A DNA stretch of 64,000 nt from Pratylenchus scribneri (GCA_030063045.1 JAQSEB010000033.1:186001-250000); one strand, 5' to 3'. Shown: positions 1 to 10,843, numbered from the stretch's first letter. Notes: generated by a model not told the origin, from the letters alone. Program-made: numbers and translations.

Positions 1-910
1 GGGAAATAGGATTTATATAGAGATGAGGAGGTGCCATACATTTTCTTTTGAGTCATTTTCACTTTTTGCCATTGGGATTCAACTGATTGGGTGTGGATAG
101 AGGCATCGTCTGGTGATACAAAATTCAGGGAATGATTAATACGTTGATGAGTATAGAGCGGATTGGGATTGCCAGGATCACGAATGGCAGAAATGCCAGT
201 TGGAATTCGATTGGGAGGTGGATTGGGATTTCCGTAGGCCTTCCATTCATCGCTGATCACAGTTGTCCCAGGCAACACATATTGGCGAATCAATGGCAAA
301 AGAGTTGCAGCATCCCTTCTTTGATCTTCTTCCAATTCCAATGGTACCATGAAGCATTTCTTCCCTTGACTTCCCCTTTCGACACCGCCGAACAACCAGA
401 TTTGTTCCTTCTCAGAAATTCTTCCGCGATTGTACTTCCTGCGCACTATTAGCGTCTCGTCTACCTCGACAACTTTTCCTATCACAAAATACGATTCAAT
501 TTCCATTTCTACTCCCTTATTTCTACCTTCACCACCGATCATAATAGGGTTTGCGACATAATGTTGGGCACAGATGTCTCGGCAAAACATGCGCCAATCC
601 ACAATGGTATGGTCGTCAATTTTTAATTCATGTTTGATGTCCTCCTGTCTTCCATATTGATGAGCCCAATAATATGTTAGGGCAAAAATTTTTTGTGTTG
701 TTAGATGAGAGCCAGCAAAAAAAGTCCCCTGGAGGAAACCAATTTCTAGTGTTTTGCCTTCCGGATGCTGCGCTTTATTTTGACAACGCCAAGTTCCATA
801 TCGCTTTTCATCTTTTGGTTGTCGAAGAGTCATTGTGGCCCCACAGAATTGGCAAATTCGTCGTCGATGAAGAAGGCCAAGATCTTTACCTCACCATCGA
901 CTCGACAATC
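1..910 (-). CDS. Merlin/IS1595-type (ISXO2-like) DDE transposase, truncated by window edge
   Basis: One continuous minus-strand frame runs from 910 down to the window edge. It reads as an ISXO2-like DDE transposase, the family of bacterial IS1595 and eukaryotic Merlin transposons. Motifs in order: a remnant zinc-ribbon stretch (TMTLRQP..RYGTWRCQ), the GTFFAGSHL segment, the helical target-selection region (DDHTIVDWRMFCRDIC), then the catalytic core with VVEVDETLIVRRKYNRG (first Asp), GTTVISDEWKAYG (second Asp), a HQRINHSLNFV-type stretch and IHTQSVESQWQKVK (Glu). All three acidic residues are therefore present and the frame has no internal stop. No initiator Met is seen before residue 26 of the open frame (ATG at 833); an in-frame TGA lies at 911-913, so the start may be in another exon or lost. 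The C-terminus and any terminal repeat on that side lie outside the window. Confidence 0.85.
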
Positions 911-935
911 TCACTTCGGATTGGAAAGAATTCAG

Positions 936-3808
936 CGAGGATTGTTTATATTTGAATATTTTTGCGCCACATCAAAATGTGAATACCCCAATTTAGCATA
1001 CTTCAGAAATAATGCCAAAAATTTAGGGACCAAAATTAATGCCAATTATGGTCATCATTTACACCGGAGGATTTGAATTTCAATCAATGCGACGTTACAA
1101 AGACTTTGAGGATATTGGGAAGAAATATTTGAGCCGAAACATTTTGGTTATTGCCATCCAATTCAGAATCGGATATTTTGGTTTTTCTTTGATAATTTTA
1201 TTGAAAAAGGTGCAAAATAAGGCTTTTCATCATTGGGTGATTCGAATTTGCCCGGCAATTTGGGTTATTGGGATATGATTGAAGCATTGAAATGGATCAA
1301 CAAAAATGCTCAATTTTTTGGCGGTGATAATAATCGGATTACCCTTTTTGGCTACAGTTCGGCCGCAACGGCAATCGGCACATTGGGAATTTTGCCGCAA
1401 AGCAGAGGCAAAAAATTGAAGAAATTACGAATAAATTAGATTATTTTTGCAGATTTATTCCATCAAACGATCCAAATGAGTGGTCCAATTTTTACTTCAA
1501 GGGCGGAAAGCGATCGTGTTGTAAATTTCACACAAAAACTCGCATCCATACTTGAATGCAAAGGCCGATCGGCGGATGTGAAAAAATGTCTCAAGGAGAA
1601 AACGATCGACCAATTCATGGATGCAATGGACAAAATTGTTAGTGGGAAAATGTTTTTATTTTATTTATGGTTATTTAATCGAAAATTCCAAAAATTAATT
1701 TATAACATTAGCCAAATTCACTGGGAATGTATTCGAATTAGTCAATTCACATATTCTTCATCGTTTAATTAGCACAATTTTCCTTTTCGTCCTTCTGTTG
1801 TTCCCATTGTTTCAATCGGTTTTTCATTTCCTCATCGACGGCATCCCACGTTGAATAACCCAATTCAAGGGGATTCTCATTTCCTTCTTTTCGTGGAATA
1901 TAGAGGCAAAGATTGATATGAAATGCCCCGAAGGAATCCACAGTTCCTTTTGTGAAATTAGGTAAAATAATTTATGCAAAAAAAATGATTAATTTACGGA
2001 CCGGCCAAAAGGTATTCCTCCTCTGGTTGAAGGTCAGTAACTCCGCATGTGGCCTCATGAAATGGAGTGAAAATATTTTGATTTTGGCCAATCAAATTGG
2101 TCCCATTTGGACTCTAAATTAGATTTAAATAATTCTCTTGGTTTGACCATATTACCTTGAACACTTCCAAATGCTTTATTGTATAATTCAATTGCATATT
2201 GTCAGTGGCAGTCTCATTTTTTAATATAACAACATGGGAAACTTTAATAATAAATTGATTTAAATTCATCAAAAATAAACCAGACCCCATTTCGCCTCGC
2301 ACATTGTTTTATTGTAATTTGAAGGTGCACATTTGCATGCATAAATTGATGAAAAACAAAGCAAAATGGTCATCAAAAGAAGGAGAATTACAAAAATACG
2401 ATACTGGGAATTTGCCATTTTTACACCGAATTTTGGGAATGGATAGAATAAAAAAAATAATATTGATTATAAATGAATGAATGAATGAATGAATGAGACG
2501 GCCTTTTCCTTCACTCTAAATTTATTCCGTGGCTTTAAAGTGTGGCCAAGCGGAAAAATAAAACCAAAAAGTCAAATATAAAATAAACAAAAATGGATTG
2601 AAAAGGATATTGGCTATATCTATATTTGAAGGAAAGTTTTCCATTAATTTCAGGGCCCAACCATTCCGGATGTGAATTATGATTTATTTGGCCCAACTGT
2701 GGATAATGAATTATTGGTGGATAATTTTGTTGAATTAATTTCAAAAATGATCGCAAAACCGACCATTTTGGGACTGACTGAATTGGATCCACTTGGATTT
2801 AGTTCGCTAAAATTGTCCAACAAATTCTCAATCCCTCCTTCATTTTAGCATTGATCACCGGAAATACTTCATCCCGTCAATTGGCCATTCCTCGTAATGA
2901 ATTCGCTGATTTTGGGCCGCAACAATTTCGAACATATTTACGCCAAAAAATTATCAAGAATGAATTTTTTAGTGCCGAAAATCAAAATAAAATCATCGAC
3001 AAAATTATGCAATTTTATTTGGCCTATGATCGGCCTGAAGGCGAACCAAATAATTGGTTCTATTTGGAAAGGATTATGCACGTTGGTCCCATTCAATTTT
3101 ATAAATAACATTCATTATTTATGCCTATTCAGATTCTTCGTGATATTCAATTTGCTGTCCCATTTATTCGGGAAGTTGAGGCCAAAAGTGGTTGGCCACT
3201 TTTCCTCTATGTTCAAAAATATATAAATCCAAGGAAAATTCCAAATGACATTAAAATCATCAGTAATTTTAATAATCATATAATTAATAATTTAATAATT
3301 GAAAAGAATGTTTCCACGACGTTGACCACGGTTATATATTCCGCCATCCTTACCAGAATTACAAATTCGATGAAAATGATTTGAAGTTGGTCAATCTTTA
3401 ATTGATTTATTTTATTTTTCAGAATTGAAAAATTTATGTCAGATTTTGTGGCCAATTTCGTCATAAATGGGTAATATAATTGACCAAAATATATTTAATC
3501 AGAGCATTTTCAGTGATCCTTCCTCAGCCGCCCAAAAATGGAAAATGAACAGTGAAAAATTCCCATTCAACCATTTGGAAATTAATCTTCCAATTCCAAT
3601 TGAAAAATTTAATTATTCCATAAAAGAAGCCTCCAACTTTTGGTACAAAATCACCGAAGAATTCCCGGAATGGGATGTGATAATGGGAAAGCCAGGAAGA
3701 AATCATAATGGGAATTCGGCTGGCACAAATAAATGGGGCCATTCGGCATTGGTGGCCATTGGATGGATGGCCATATTTCTAACCGAATTTATCATCAACA
3801 ATATTTAA
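936..3808 (+). CDS. Type-B carboxylesterase / cholinesterase-like protein (5' end outside window)
   Basis: Alpha/beta-hydrolase of the carboxylesterase B family, assembled from about ten exons: 936-978 ([10 protein letters not shown]), 1027-1180 ([14 protein letters not shown], oxyanion region), 1222-1407 (nucleophile elbow [10 protein letters not shown]), 1453-1637 ([12 protein letters not shown]), 2654-2801, 2851 onward ([20 protein letters not shown]), about 3131 ([16 protein letters not shown]), about 3307 ([10 protein letters not shown], the His region), then a C-terminal exon ending at 3808. Ser and His are present. The elbow is GYSSA instead of GxSxG, and the oxyanion motif is YTGGF instead of HGGGF, so activity is uncertain. 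The last about 20 residues are hydrophobic and could be a GPI-anchor signal. The intron 1408-1452 starts with GC. Exon 936 follows a good acceptor, so the N-terminal exons lie upstream, beyond the transposase. The 1 kb intron 1638-2653 holds an antisense TIMP gene. Confidence 0.85.
1765..2418 (-). CDS. TIMP-like (NTR domain) secreted metalloproteinase inhibitor, nested in esterase intron
   Basis: Four-exon gene (2418-2286, 2241-2156, 2113-2002, 1946-1765) encoding 170 residues, all joins in phase with GT-AG borders. A signal peptide of about 23 residues ([17 protein letters not shown]) ends just before a CKC motif, so cysteine becomes residue 1 of the mature protein, as TIMPs require for chelating the protease zinc. 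Then follow NKTMC, a VSHVVILKN strand, [28 protein letters not shown] and AFHINLC, ending in an acidic/basic tail and a last Cys. Six cysteines in the mature chain fit the three disulfides of a TIMP N-terminal domain; the vertebrate C-terminal domain is absent, as in nematode TIMPs. The gene lies antisense inside the large intron of the surrounding carboxylesterase. Its target cannot be told from sequence; matrix metalloproteinases are the usual partners. Confidence 0.88.
2472..2497. repeat. (AATG)n microsatellite
   Basis: About six consecutive AATG units inside the carboxylesterase intron, just upstream of the nested TIMP gene's start. A simple repeat with no visible role. Confidence 0.9.
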
Positions 3809-3934
3809 GTGATTAATTAAATATATTTACTTTGTTTAAAATTACAATTGTTTAACTCTATTTTATAAATGTAAATAATATAAATTTTTGATCGAAATTG
3901 CTTGAGGTATTTTCGTCTTTTTGTGTAGCCCACA

Positions 3935-4265
3935 TCAACACTGGCAATAGCAATTTGGATCGAATATTCTGCACACTCCACTAGTATATCCACTCACTTT
4001 TAGTGGCCCTTCAGTACAGTGAATGTTGCATAAAACGGTGATGGCCAATTCACAGCCATGTCCAAGCCCTTGACCGATTGGTTCTTCCCCGTGTCGGCAA
4101 CTTGAATAAAAAATCAGCAGTGTGTGAATATTGTATTTATGTTTATACTCACACTTTAGGCCCTAAAGTGTCTTTAGGCTGACTTGCTATTGGCACCAAA
4201 ATGGATTGAAATAATAAAAAGAAAAGGAATAAAGAGATGAAAGCATTATGGTGGATGGCATTCAT
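3935..4265 (-). CDS. Secreted defensin-like peptide with eight cysteines (CS-alpha-beta pattern)
   Basis: Two exons (4265-4153 and 4100-3935) joined by a 52 bp GTGAGT..CAAG intron encode 92 residues. The first exon is a signal peptide with a strongly hydrophobic core (AFISLFLFFLLFQSILVP), cleaved near VPIAS. The second carries eight cysteines: CRHG, GHGCEL, VLCNIHC, GVCRIF and NCYCQC at the very C-terminus. This contains the cysteine-stabilised alpha-beta signature CxxxC (LCNIHC) followed by CxC (CYC), flanked by an outer Cys pair, as in drosomycin-type antifungal defensins. Drosomycin-type peptides (cremycins, mehamycin) are known in nematodes, mehamycin from a root-knot nematode. Antimicrobial activity is inferred from the family. 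The gene sits tail-to-tail with the esterase and is too short per exon to stand out as a long frame. Confidence 0.8.
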
Positions 4266-4269
4266 TTTA

Positions 4270-5101
4270 GGGAAAATTGAATGAATTGGAAGGAATTGAT
4301 CGATGCCGAGGGGAATAGTGAAAATTGGAAATGATGGATTAGGGTGGATAATGGATATAATTTGCTTGGAAGGGCAAATACATACAATCCATTTTCGGTG
4401 AATTGCGCAGTCAAATTATCGGAAATCAAAAATTTGCGAAGTTTAAATCCAGTTGGAGAATTTTAAATTGTAATTAATTATAAAATTATTCCGAAAATAA
4501 TCTAATTTGGCTAACATCTCGCAAAATTTTTGGGTTAAACCGGTTTCATTCAGTCTCATATAATTTTCTTTAGATGTCTTTTTCTTCCAAATTAATTTTT
4601 GGATCGCTAATGTTTTATTCAAAATAAAGTGGTCAAGCATAATTCGTATACATAAAGTACTGTACTCTAAAAAATTTCTCACTTCATTAAATTTCCACAT
4701 TTCCAGTCGAATTATCCAGCAGAAATAAAATGAAATTTGAAACTGTTGGAGAATGTCAAATAAAAAATGTTGAGGAACACTTGATCGAAAGAATTCATCG
4801 TATTGGCCACAATTTATAGTGGAAGAATTTGGAGGGAATATTGAAGTGGATGAAATGAAAGGAAGGAATTGTGGGTGGAATTTTCCTTATCAAATAATTT
4901 ACACCAAAATAAGGGAAAAGGATTAGTAAGAATTATTTTTTTGCAAATCATTCAACAAAGCAGATGAAAAAATTATTTTTGTAAGCAAAATTATTTTATG
5001 AGATCATTAAATTCCCCCTATTTTATCAATAAACCCAAAAAACACCTTACTTCATTTGAATTAGCCGATAATAAATCTAATCGTATTATTTCCCAAATAA
5101 G
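4270..5101. other. Intergenic region, no supported gene
   Basis: AT-rich spacer between the defensin-like gene and the Na+/H+ exchanger. An 85-codon minus-strand frame at 4443-4700 has no recognisable motif, signal peptide or splice context and is probably chance. The region should hold the divergent promoters of both neighbours, but no specific element can be named. Confidence 0.5.
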
Positions 5102-7965
5102 ATGGTAAAAAATAAATTATTATTATTTATTCTCCCTCCATTTATTATTTTTGCCAATTCCATCAGTCAAATTTCCTCCCTTAAATTGTCCCCAAATGCC
5201 ACCAATGCCCATCATCATCATCAAGGTGTCAAAGTGGCTTCATTCAAATTGGATTATGTGAAGGCTGAATTAATTTTGGCACTATTCATTTTGGTCATTG
5301 GCCTATTCAAACTTCGTTGTCCATATTTAATTAAATTTATATTAATTAATTCCAGTTTATCATCAATTCAAATATCCTCAAGCTTTGGTGCCCGAAAGTT
5401 GTTGTTTGATCATTGTTGGCACTTTTTTGGGCTTCTTCTTTCTGTGGGTTTATTCAAATATATTTTTGTTTAAAATTAATTCACAGAGGCACTGGAATGT
5501 CCGATGAATTGCGATTTTTGGAATTTGACCAAAAAGTGTTCTTCTTCTTCCTTCTGCCACCGTAATCCATCAATCCATCCATTCATTCAATTATTCCAAT
5601 TGTTGTTTTTATTAGAATTATTCTGGAAGCTGCTTATTCCCTCAATGACCGTGCATTCGTCGATAATTTGGGCACAATTTTGCTTTATGCCGTTTTAGTA
5701 ATATTTTTCCTTTTTTTTTTCATTTTTATTTCCTCTATTTTTGGGCACTGTTTTGAATATTGCAATAATTGGTGGACTCACAATTTTATTTAATTGGGCC
5801 ACTCTTTTTGGCCAATTTCGCATTAATATTCTTGATTGCCTCCTTTTTTCCTCTCTCATTGCTGCCGTCGACCCAGTGGCGGTTTGTAATTGGCCAAGAA
5901 TAAAATAAATGATTCCATTCATTTAAGGTATTGGCAATTTTCAAAGAAGTTGGCGTAAATAAAATGCTTTATTTTATGGTTTTTGGTGAATCTCTTTTGA
6001 ACGGTTGGTTTTGCATAAATTCACTCAAAATATATTATTTTATGAAGATGCGGTCACTGTTGTCTGCTATAATTTAATCAATGAATTCAGGGAATTGACA
6101 ACAATCACACTTTTTGATGTATTTTTATTTCATCTTACTAATTCTCCCCCTTCTTTTAGTGTTCTCTCGGCTTTTTGGCCTTTCTTTGTGTTTCATTCGG
6201 TGGTTTGCTAATTGGCTGCTTCTTTGGCATCCTCTCCTCTTTGATCACAAAATTCACCATCCATGTTCGAGTGGTCGAACCGGTCATTTGTTTTGCCATT
6301 GCCTATTTGGCCTATGTTTGCAGTGAACTTTTCCATTTTTCTGGAATCATTGGGTCCATTCCAAATTGATTCCATTCATTTTATCCTTATTCCAGCATAA
6401 TTGCCTGCGGGCTCATTCAAATTCATTATACAATGCACAATTTGTCGGCAAAATCGCAAATTTCAATAAATTATATCATCAAAGTGGTCAGCAATGTCAG
6501 TGAATCGCTCATTTTCATCATTTTGGGTGTAATGTTGGTGAATGAACAAATTTGGTCTTGGGATGAATGGCACCCTCTTTTTTGCCTATATTCCCTCGCA
6601 TTTTGTATTTTTGCCCGATTCATGGGTGAGTAAAAATAATGTTCGGGCTATGTACAATTCTTCCTTCAAAAGTTGTCTTTTTACTCACCTATTTTGTGAA
6701 CAGTTTTACGGGAGGTGTTCGCTACATTTCAATCCATGAACAAATTATAATGGTCAATCTTTTTGAATATATTGTTTTTCAATATTCTCAATCAATCATT
6801 TTAGGCTTATGGCGGTCTTCGCGGTGCTGTCTCATTTTCGCTTGCTTTCATGTTGCCCAATGAAATTGACACAAAATCGTCAATTCTTTCGGCAACTTAT
6901 GTGATTATTCTTTTCACCGTATTTTGCCAAGGATGCACAATTAAAACCTTTGTAAAATGTTTGAATATTCGACTGGCTAAAAAGGAGGATAATTTTCGGC
7001 TTTTCAATGCATTTAACAAAGGAATGGTCAATCATATGACCCAAGGGATTGAAGATATCATTGGTGTGAAGGATCACACAATTATGGTCCGTTTTAGTTA
7101 AAAATGAATTAAAATGCATTTTTTGTAGAAAAGGCTAAGCAATTTTAGCAAAATTTATGTCCGGCCTATTCTACAAAGGGAATATGTTGTTTTAAGAACG
7201 GAGGATCGGCTGATGATGATTGAAACGGAAGAAAATTTTAAGTCAGTTTTAAGAAATTTTTAAAAAGAGTTATTTTTTCTAGGGAATCTCTTCGGCTGAA
7301 TCCATGCAAGGCCTCAATTCTCCATCAAAAGGCCGTTGAAGGAATGTCGGAACAGTAATAAAATAAGGGGAATATTATGAATTGGAATGTTTTTCTTCAT
7401 TTAGAGGCCCAAAAACTGTGAATATCATTGATGAACATTTTGAGAAATTGACGGAAAAAAGAAAGGAACAAACGGAAAAGGAAGTCAAAGAATTGACCAA
7501 AGACACAATGCAAATACAGGCACTCTTTTACGGACACGATACTACGGTAGTGATTGGAAATGAAATGAAATTCATTTTATCCCCTCAAATTTGTCAGTCT
7601 TATCCCGATCGAAATTTGGTGGACGAGGAGAAAAAGGAGGCAGAGGCCATTCGTTACAATGATCAACTACAAAGAGTGGTGGATATTCAGGATTTGACAG
7701 AAATGTAAATAAAAAAAGCATATTATAAAATAATTAATTTGTTTTTAGCAAAAAGCATCGTTCACTTTTGGGCCGAATTAGGCAACGAAAGAAAATGAGC
7801 ATTAGTAAAGGAATGTTGGCGGTGTCGGCAGCTTCATTGGGTGTTAGTGCCCAACCGGATGAGGAGGAAATGGAGGAGTATGGGTCGCCGGAATCCAACA
7901 AAGTGCATAATAAACAATTCGAACAAATTAATGAGGAATTGGATGAATTCAAAGGCAATGAATAA
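5102..7965 (+). CDS. Na+/H+ exchanger, NHE/NHX family
   Basis: Multi-exon cation/proton antiporter of the SLC9/CPA1 family. A signal-like N-terminus is followed by the membrane core: ALVPESCCLIIVGTFLGFF, FFFFLLPP and IILEAAYSLNDRAF (the conserved drug-sensitive segment), SLIAAVDPVAVLAIFKEVG (ion-binding Asp helix), VFGESLLNDAVTVV, FHFSGIIGIIACGL, SESLIFIILGV and AYGGLRGAVSFSLAF. The tail is hydrophilic (KIYVRPILQREYVV then charged residues), with KKHRSLLGRIRQRKK near the end, the usual place for regulatory binding. Residues typical for transport (DPVA, GESLLND) are intact. Exons are separated by 40-60 bp introns. The junction at 5697/5744 is abnormal: the frame and the family alignment (YAVL-GTVLNIAI) require removal of 5698-5743, which starts GT but ends TTG, not AG. 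Nematode paralogues act at the plasma membrane or on endomembranes; which one this is cannot be decided. Confidence 0.92.
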
Positions 7966-8138
7966 AATAATAAAATTCATATCAAAATTTTAATAATTTC
8001 TTTTATCATTTCCAAAATGCGAATAACAAATTAAATGATAATTGGTCAATGTGAAAATATGATCATCAATCTCCTTCGAATAAATCGCCATAATTTGCCC
8101 ATCATTTTAATAATAAGCGCCTTCAGCCTCTATCCTCT

Positions 8139-8990
8139 TTAGTAGTCCATATTCAATGTGTCATTCTTTTTGGTCTGTGCCTCGGTCCATGCCTTTCGAA
8201 TTGTCCGCTTCATTTCGTCGTCTCCATCATCGTACATTTGCTTCATCATTTTCATAATACTCGCCTGCGGGTCATCGCCGCCTTCATCTTCCATTTTGGG
8301 CATTCTACCAAATAATAATTATTTATTATTTTTGGCCAATTTATTACTTCTTCTCCTTTTGTTCCAATTTCAGCAATGATCCCCATTTTTCGCCATCCTT
8401 CCCCTTTTTCAGCATCACCAACAACATATCCCCGCTTTTCTGTTTCCATTGACATTTGTTGGCATCAATTTGTCGGAATAAACCAAAAACATTGATTTCA
8501 TAGTCAATTCCGGCGCAATCGATGCAATGGATTTCGAACGAACTGAACAAATATTTGAATTTAAATAATTAATTTTGGCTTACTTTTCGCCGAATTTGGC
8601 ATTAATCGAATCTGCGGGAACATTTGTAATTCCGGGAATTGTGTAATACAATTTGATGAATTTGTCACTTTCATCAAATGCTAAATTAAATTTAAATTAA
8701 TATTTTAATTGACAAAAAACCATAATTGGTCAATTTCTTCAAAGGACGAACAATGGTCCCAACAGCAGATGTTTTGGTGCCAACATTTTGAGATCCGGAA
8801 GTTTGTAAACATTTCAACTTAAATTTAAAATATTTTTTTTATTGATTTAATAATTTACTTCATCCAAATTTGTACGCCATTTTTTCAATTGTTCATCCAA
8901 AAATTGCTGGTTTTTGGGATGTTTCGCATTTTTGCGCAATTCTTCCAATTCATTGATGGCATTTGACAATTCTTCAATTGATGCGGACAT
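8139..8990 (-). CDS. Calcyclin-binding protein / Siah-1-interacting protein (CacyBP/SIP) homologue
   Basis: Five exons (8990-8859, 8817-8721, 8680-8584, 8542-8348, 8304-8139), all in phase, encode about 230 residues. The N-terminus is a short helical hairpin (SIEELSNAINELEELRKNA), matching the dimerising Siah-binding domain. The middle is a CS domain (NYAFDESDKFIKLYYTI, GLFRQIDANKCQWKQKSGD). The C-terminus is an SGS-type tail with QMYDDGDDEMKRTIRKAW, the most conserved block of CacyBP. The family links Siah ubiquitin ligases to the Skp1 complex and binds S100 and Hsp90 partners, acting in cytosol and nucleus. Length and domain order fit the family. Confidence 0.9.
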
Positions 8991-9216
8991 TTTGGAATGT
9001 TTTATTATTAGAATTTATTCAATAATTTAATGAATGAGATTAATTGATAAAAAATAAATAAAAAATATTATTGGCTTTTGTTTAATTAGCCAAAAATAAT
9101 AAAAGGATGAATAAAATGGAATTTACTAGCGATTTATCTTTTTGGCAAGTTTCATAAAAATTTATACAATAATAAAATATTTTTATTGGCAATTTTTCTT
9201 TAATTTTCGGCAATTT

Positions 9217-9903
9217 TCAAACGAGGAAATCATTTTGGATCCATTCAATGACGGATTCATCCGGTTGCGAAATTGATGTTCTCCGTGGTGGTTCCGGTTT
9301 TTGTTGAGAAGCAATAATTCGTAGTTGCATTTTCCCAATGTGGACGACACGTCTTTCCGGTGATTTTTCGCCATTTGTGCGCATCAATGGGTCCATTGGA
9401 TCCAAAAAACGACGAATTTCAACATCAGCCCTAAAAATATAATTTTAAAATTAATTAAAAATTAATTTACCTCATTCCAATGAGAATTTCCTCTGTTTTA
9501 AATTTAATTGCGGGTGAATCTATTGAAATTTTCGGATTTTTGGGTGTTCCATTCCCTTCTTGTTCGATCAATTCCAAAACCACATCTTCGATGCAAAATT
9601 TCTCGCCGGTTTCATCGTCCACAATTGTAATTCGCATTTTACGGACTAATTCATTCTCAGCAGGATTATTACCTTAAATTTACTTTAATTTTCATGGCTA
9701 AAATGAAAAGAAATAAACTTTTTCTCGCCATCAATTGTCCACTCAATGAGAAAGTTTCACCTTCATTATTCAGCAGAATTCCCTTAAAATCAATTTATTT
9801 TTAAATTTAATTCATTGAAAATTACTTTGAGACTATATGTTGGCTCATTAAAAACAATTCGGGCGGTGCCATGTTCCACAATTGAACTACTAATTCGATG
9901 CAT
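9217..9903 (-). CDS. Conserved-looking protein of unknown function
   Basis: A minus-strand gene that I do not recognise. Best model: exons 9903-9826, 9782-9761, 9697-9684, 9655-9471 and 9430-9217, giving 170 residues. The last two exons are well supported by codon bias and splice sites (segments MRITIVDDETGEKFCIED and ADVEIRRFLDPMDPLM, ending ESVIEWIQNDFLV). The 22 and 14 nt exons in the middle are the only combination found that keeps frame, so they are less certain. No signal peptide or membrane segment is visible; the product looks soluble, beta-rich and acidic, with a proline/arginine stretch (KPEPPRRTSISQP) near the C-terminus. Confidence 0.6.
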
Positions 9904-10104
9904 TTAGCTAAACAAAAATAATGTAAAATTAATTAAAAATGAAATTATTATGAAAATGAAACCGAACATTTTTATCGGTATTGAATTGGAGGAATGGTTA
10001 AATAAAATATTTTCAAAAAATTTATCATAAAATATTGAGCCAATTGAATATTTATAGATCTTTTACACATATTTTCACATAAAATAAATTAGCTTCATCT
10101 CTCA

Positions 10105-10396
10105 TTAATTATCTGGCAAATTCTTTTGATATTCTTCAATTTGTCGTATCATTCTTTTATCAATTGTCGATGTTGCCAAATTTTCCAATTCCTTATTGTC
10201 CTTCGTCTTCTTTTTGAAACATTTTGTTTCGATAAAATAACCGCAAGTTCCAACAACGCAGGCAATTGGGAATGCTATTATTTTGACCGCCTTTGCAACT
10301 AAAATAATTTAAAATTTTGTTATCAAAAATGGAAAAACCTGAGCCAAAACCTGCACCAGAATATCTAGCGGCAAATTGGATTATAGTTGGTATCAT
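10105..10396 (-). CDS. Small integral membrane protein, SMIM12-like
   Basis: Two exons (10396-10339 and 10298-10105) with a 40 bp intron encode 83 residues. The N-terminal part holds one transmembrane helix (VKIIAFPIACVVGTCGYF) followed by a basic stretch (KCFKKKTK) and a hydrophilic C-terminus ending in PDN. The PIACVVGTCGYFIE block resembles the PVAFVVGAVGYHLE segment of SMIM12, a small conserved metazoan membrane protein with no settled function. Size and topology agree. The match rests mainly on the helix, so another small single-pass family remains possible. Confidence 0.68.
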
Positions 10397-10823
10397 TGAA
10401 ATTTCTCGAAATATTTAGCCTAAAAAAGGTATTTTTATAAATACAAGATAAAATGCAAATATTTAATAAAAATAAAATTGTTTTAAATATTTACAACAAT
10501 TTTCAAGTCAAAATATATTTTATGCAACAAAATATGAATGAAATTGACCCATAGAGAATAACAATTTGAGATGAATCGGATTTACCAATCCGCAATTTAT
10601 TACCCTCCTTCATCAACGTTCAACCGCAATACCAATGTCGAAAAATGAAAAATCCCAACACCAAAAAATCTATACTCCAAAAATCTCTATATCCAAAACT
10701 TCTAAGAGAAAATTTTGAAATTTCTCCTAGCCTAGCTTAGACCGAGAGCTACTAAAGCATTAAACAAACTTGTTATATTACCCCACCCCAAATTTTCTCT
10801 GCAAAATTTTTATCTTGAAAAAA

Positions 10824-10843
10824 ATTCATTTCTCCTTTTATAG
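10824..10843 (+). promoter_or_regulatory. Possible spliced-leader acceptor immediately upstream of ATG 10844
   Basis: A T-rich tract ends in TTTTATAG directly before the ATG of the downstream gene. A 3' splice signal at the start codon without an upstream coding exon is typical of nematode trans-splicing. Sequenced mRNA ends would be needed to prove it. Confidence 0.45.

Noticed and set aside
132..1076. Plus-strand frames at 132-452, 674-955 and 765-1076
   Set aside because: They lie antisense to the transposase, whose frame carries full family motifs, or run across the esterase exon at 936-978 in the wrong frame.
2535..2792. 85-codon minus-strand frame
   Set aside because: It is the shadow of the esterase exon starting at 2654, which matches conserved esterase sequence.
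4443..4700. Minus-strand frame of 85 codons between the defensin-like gene and the exchanger
   Set aside because: No motif, signal peptide or splice support; composition as in spacer DNA.
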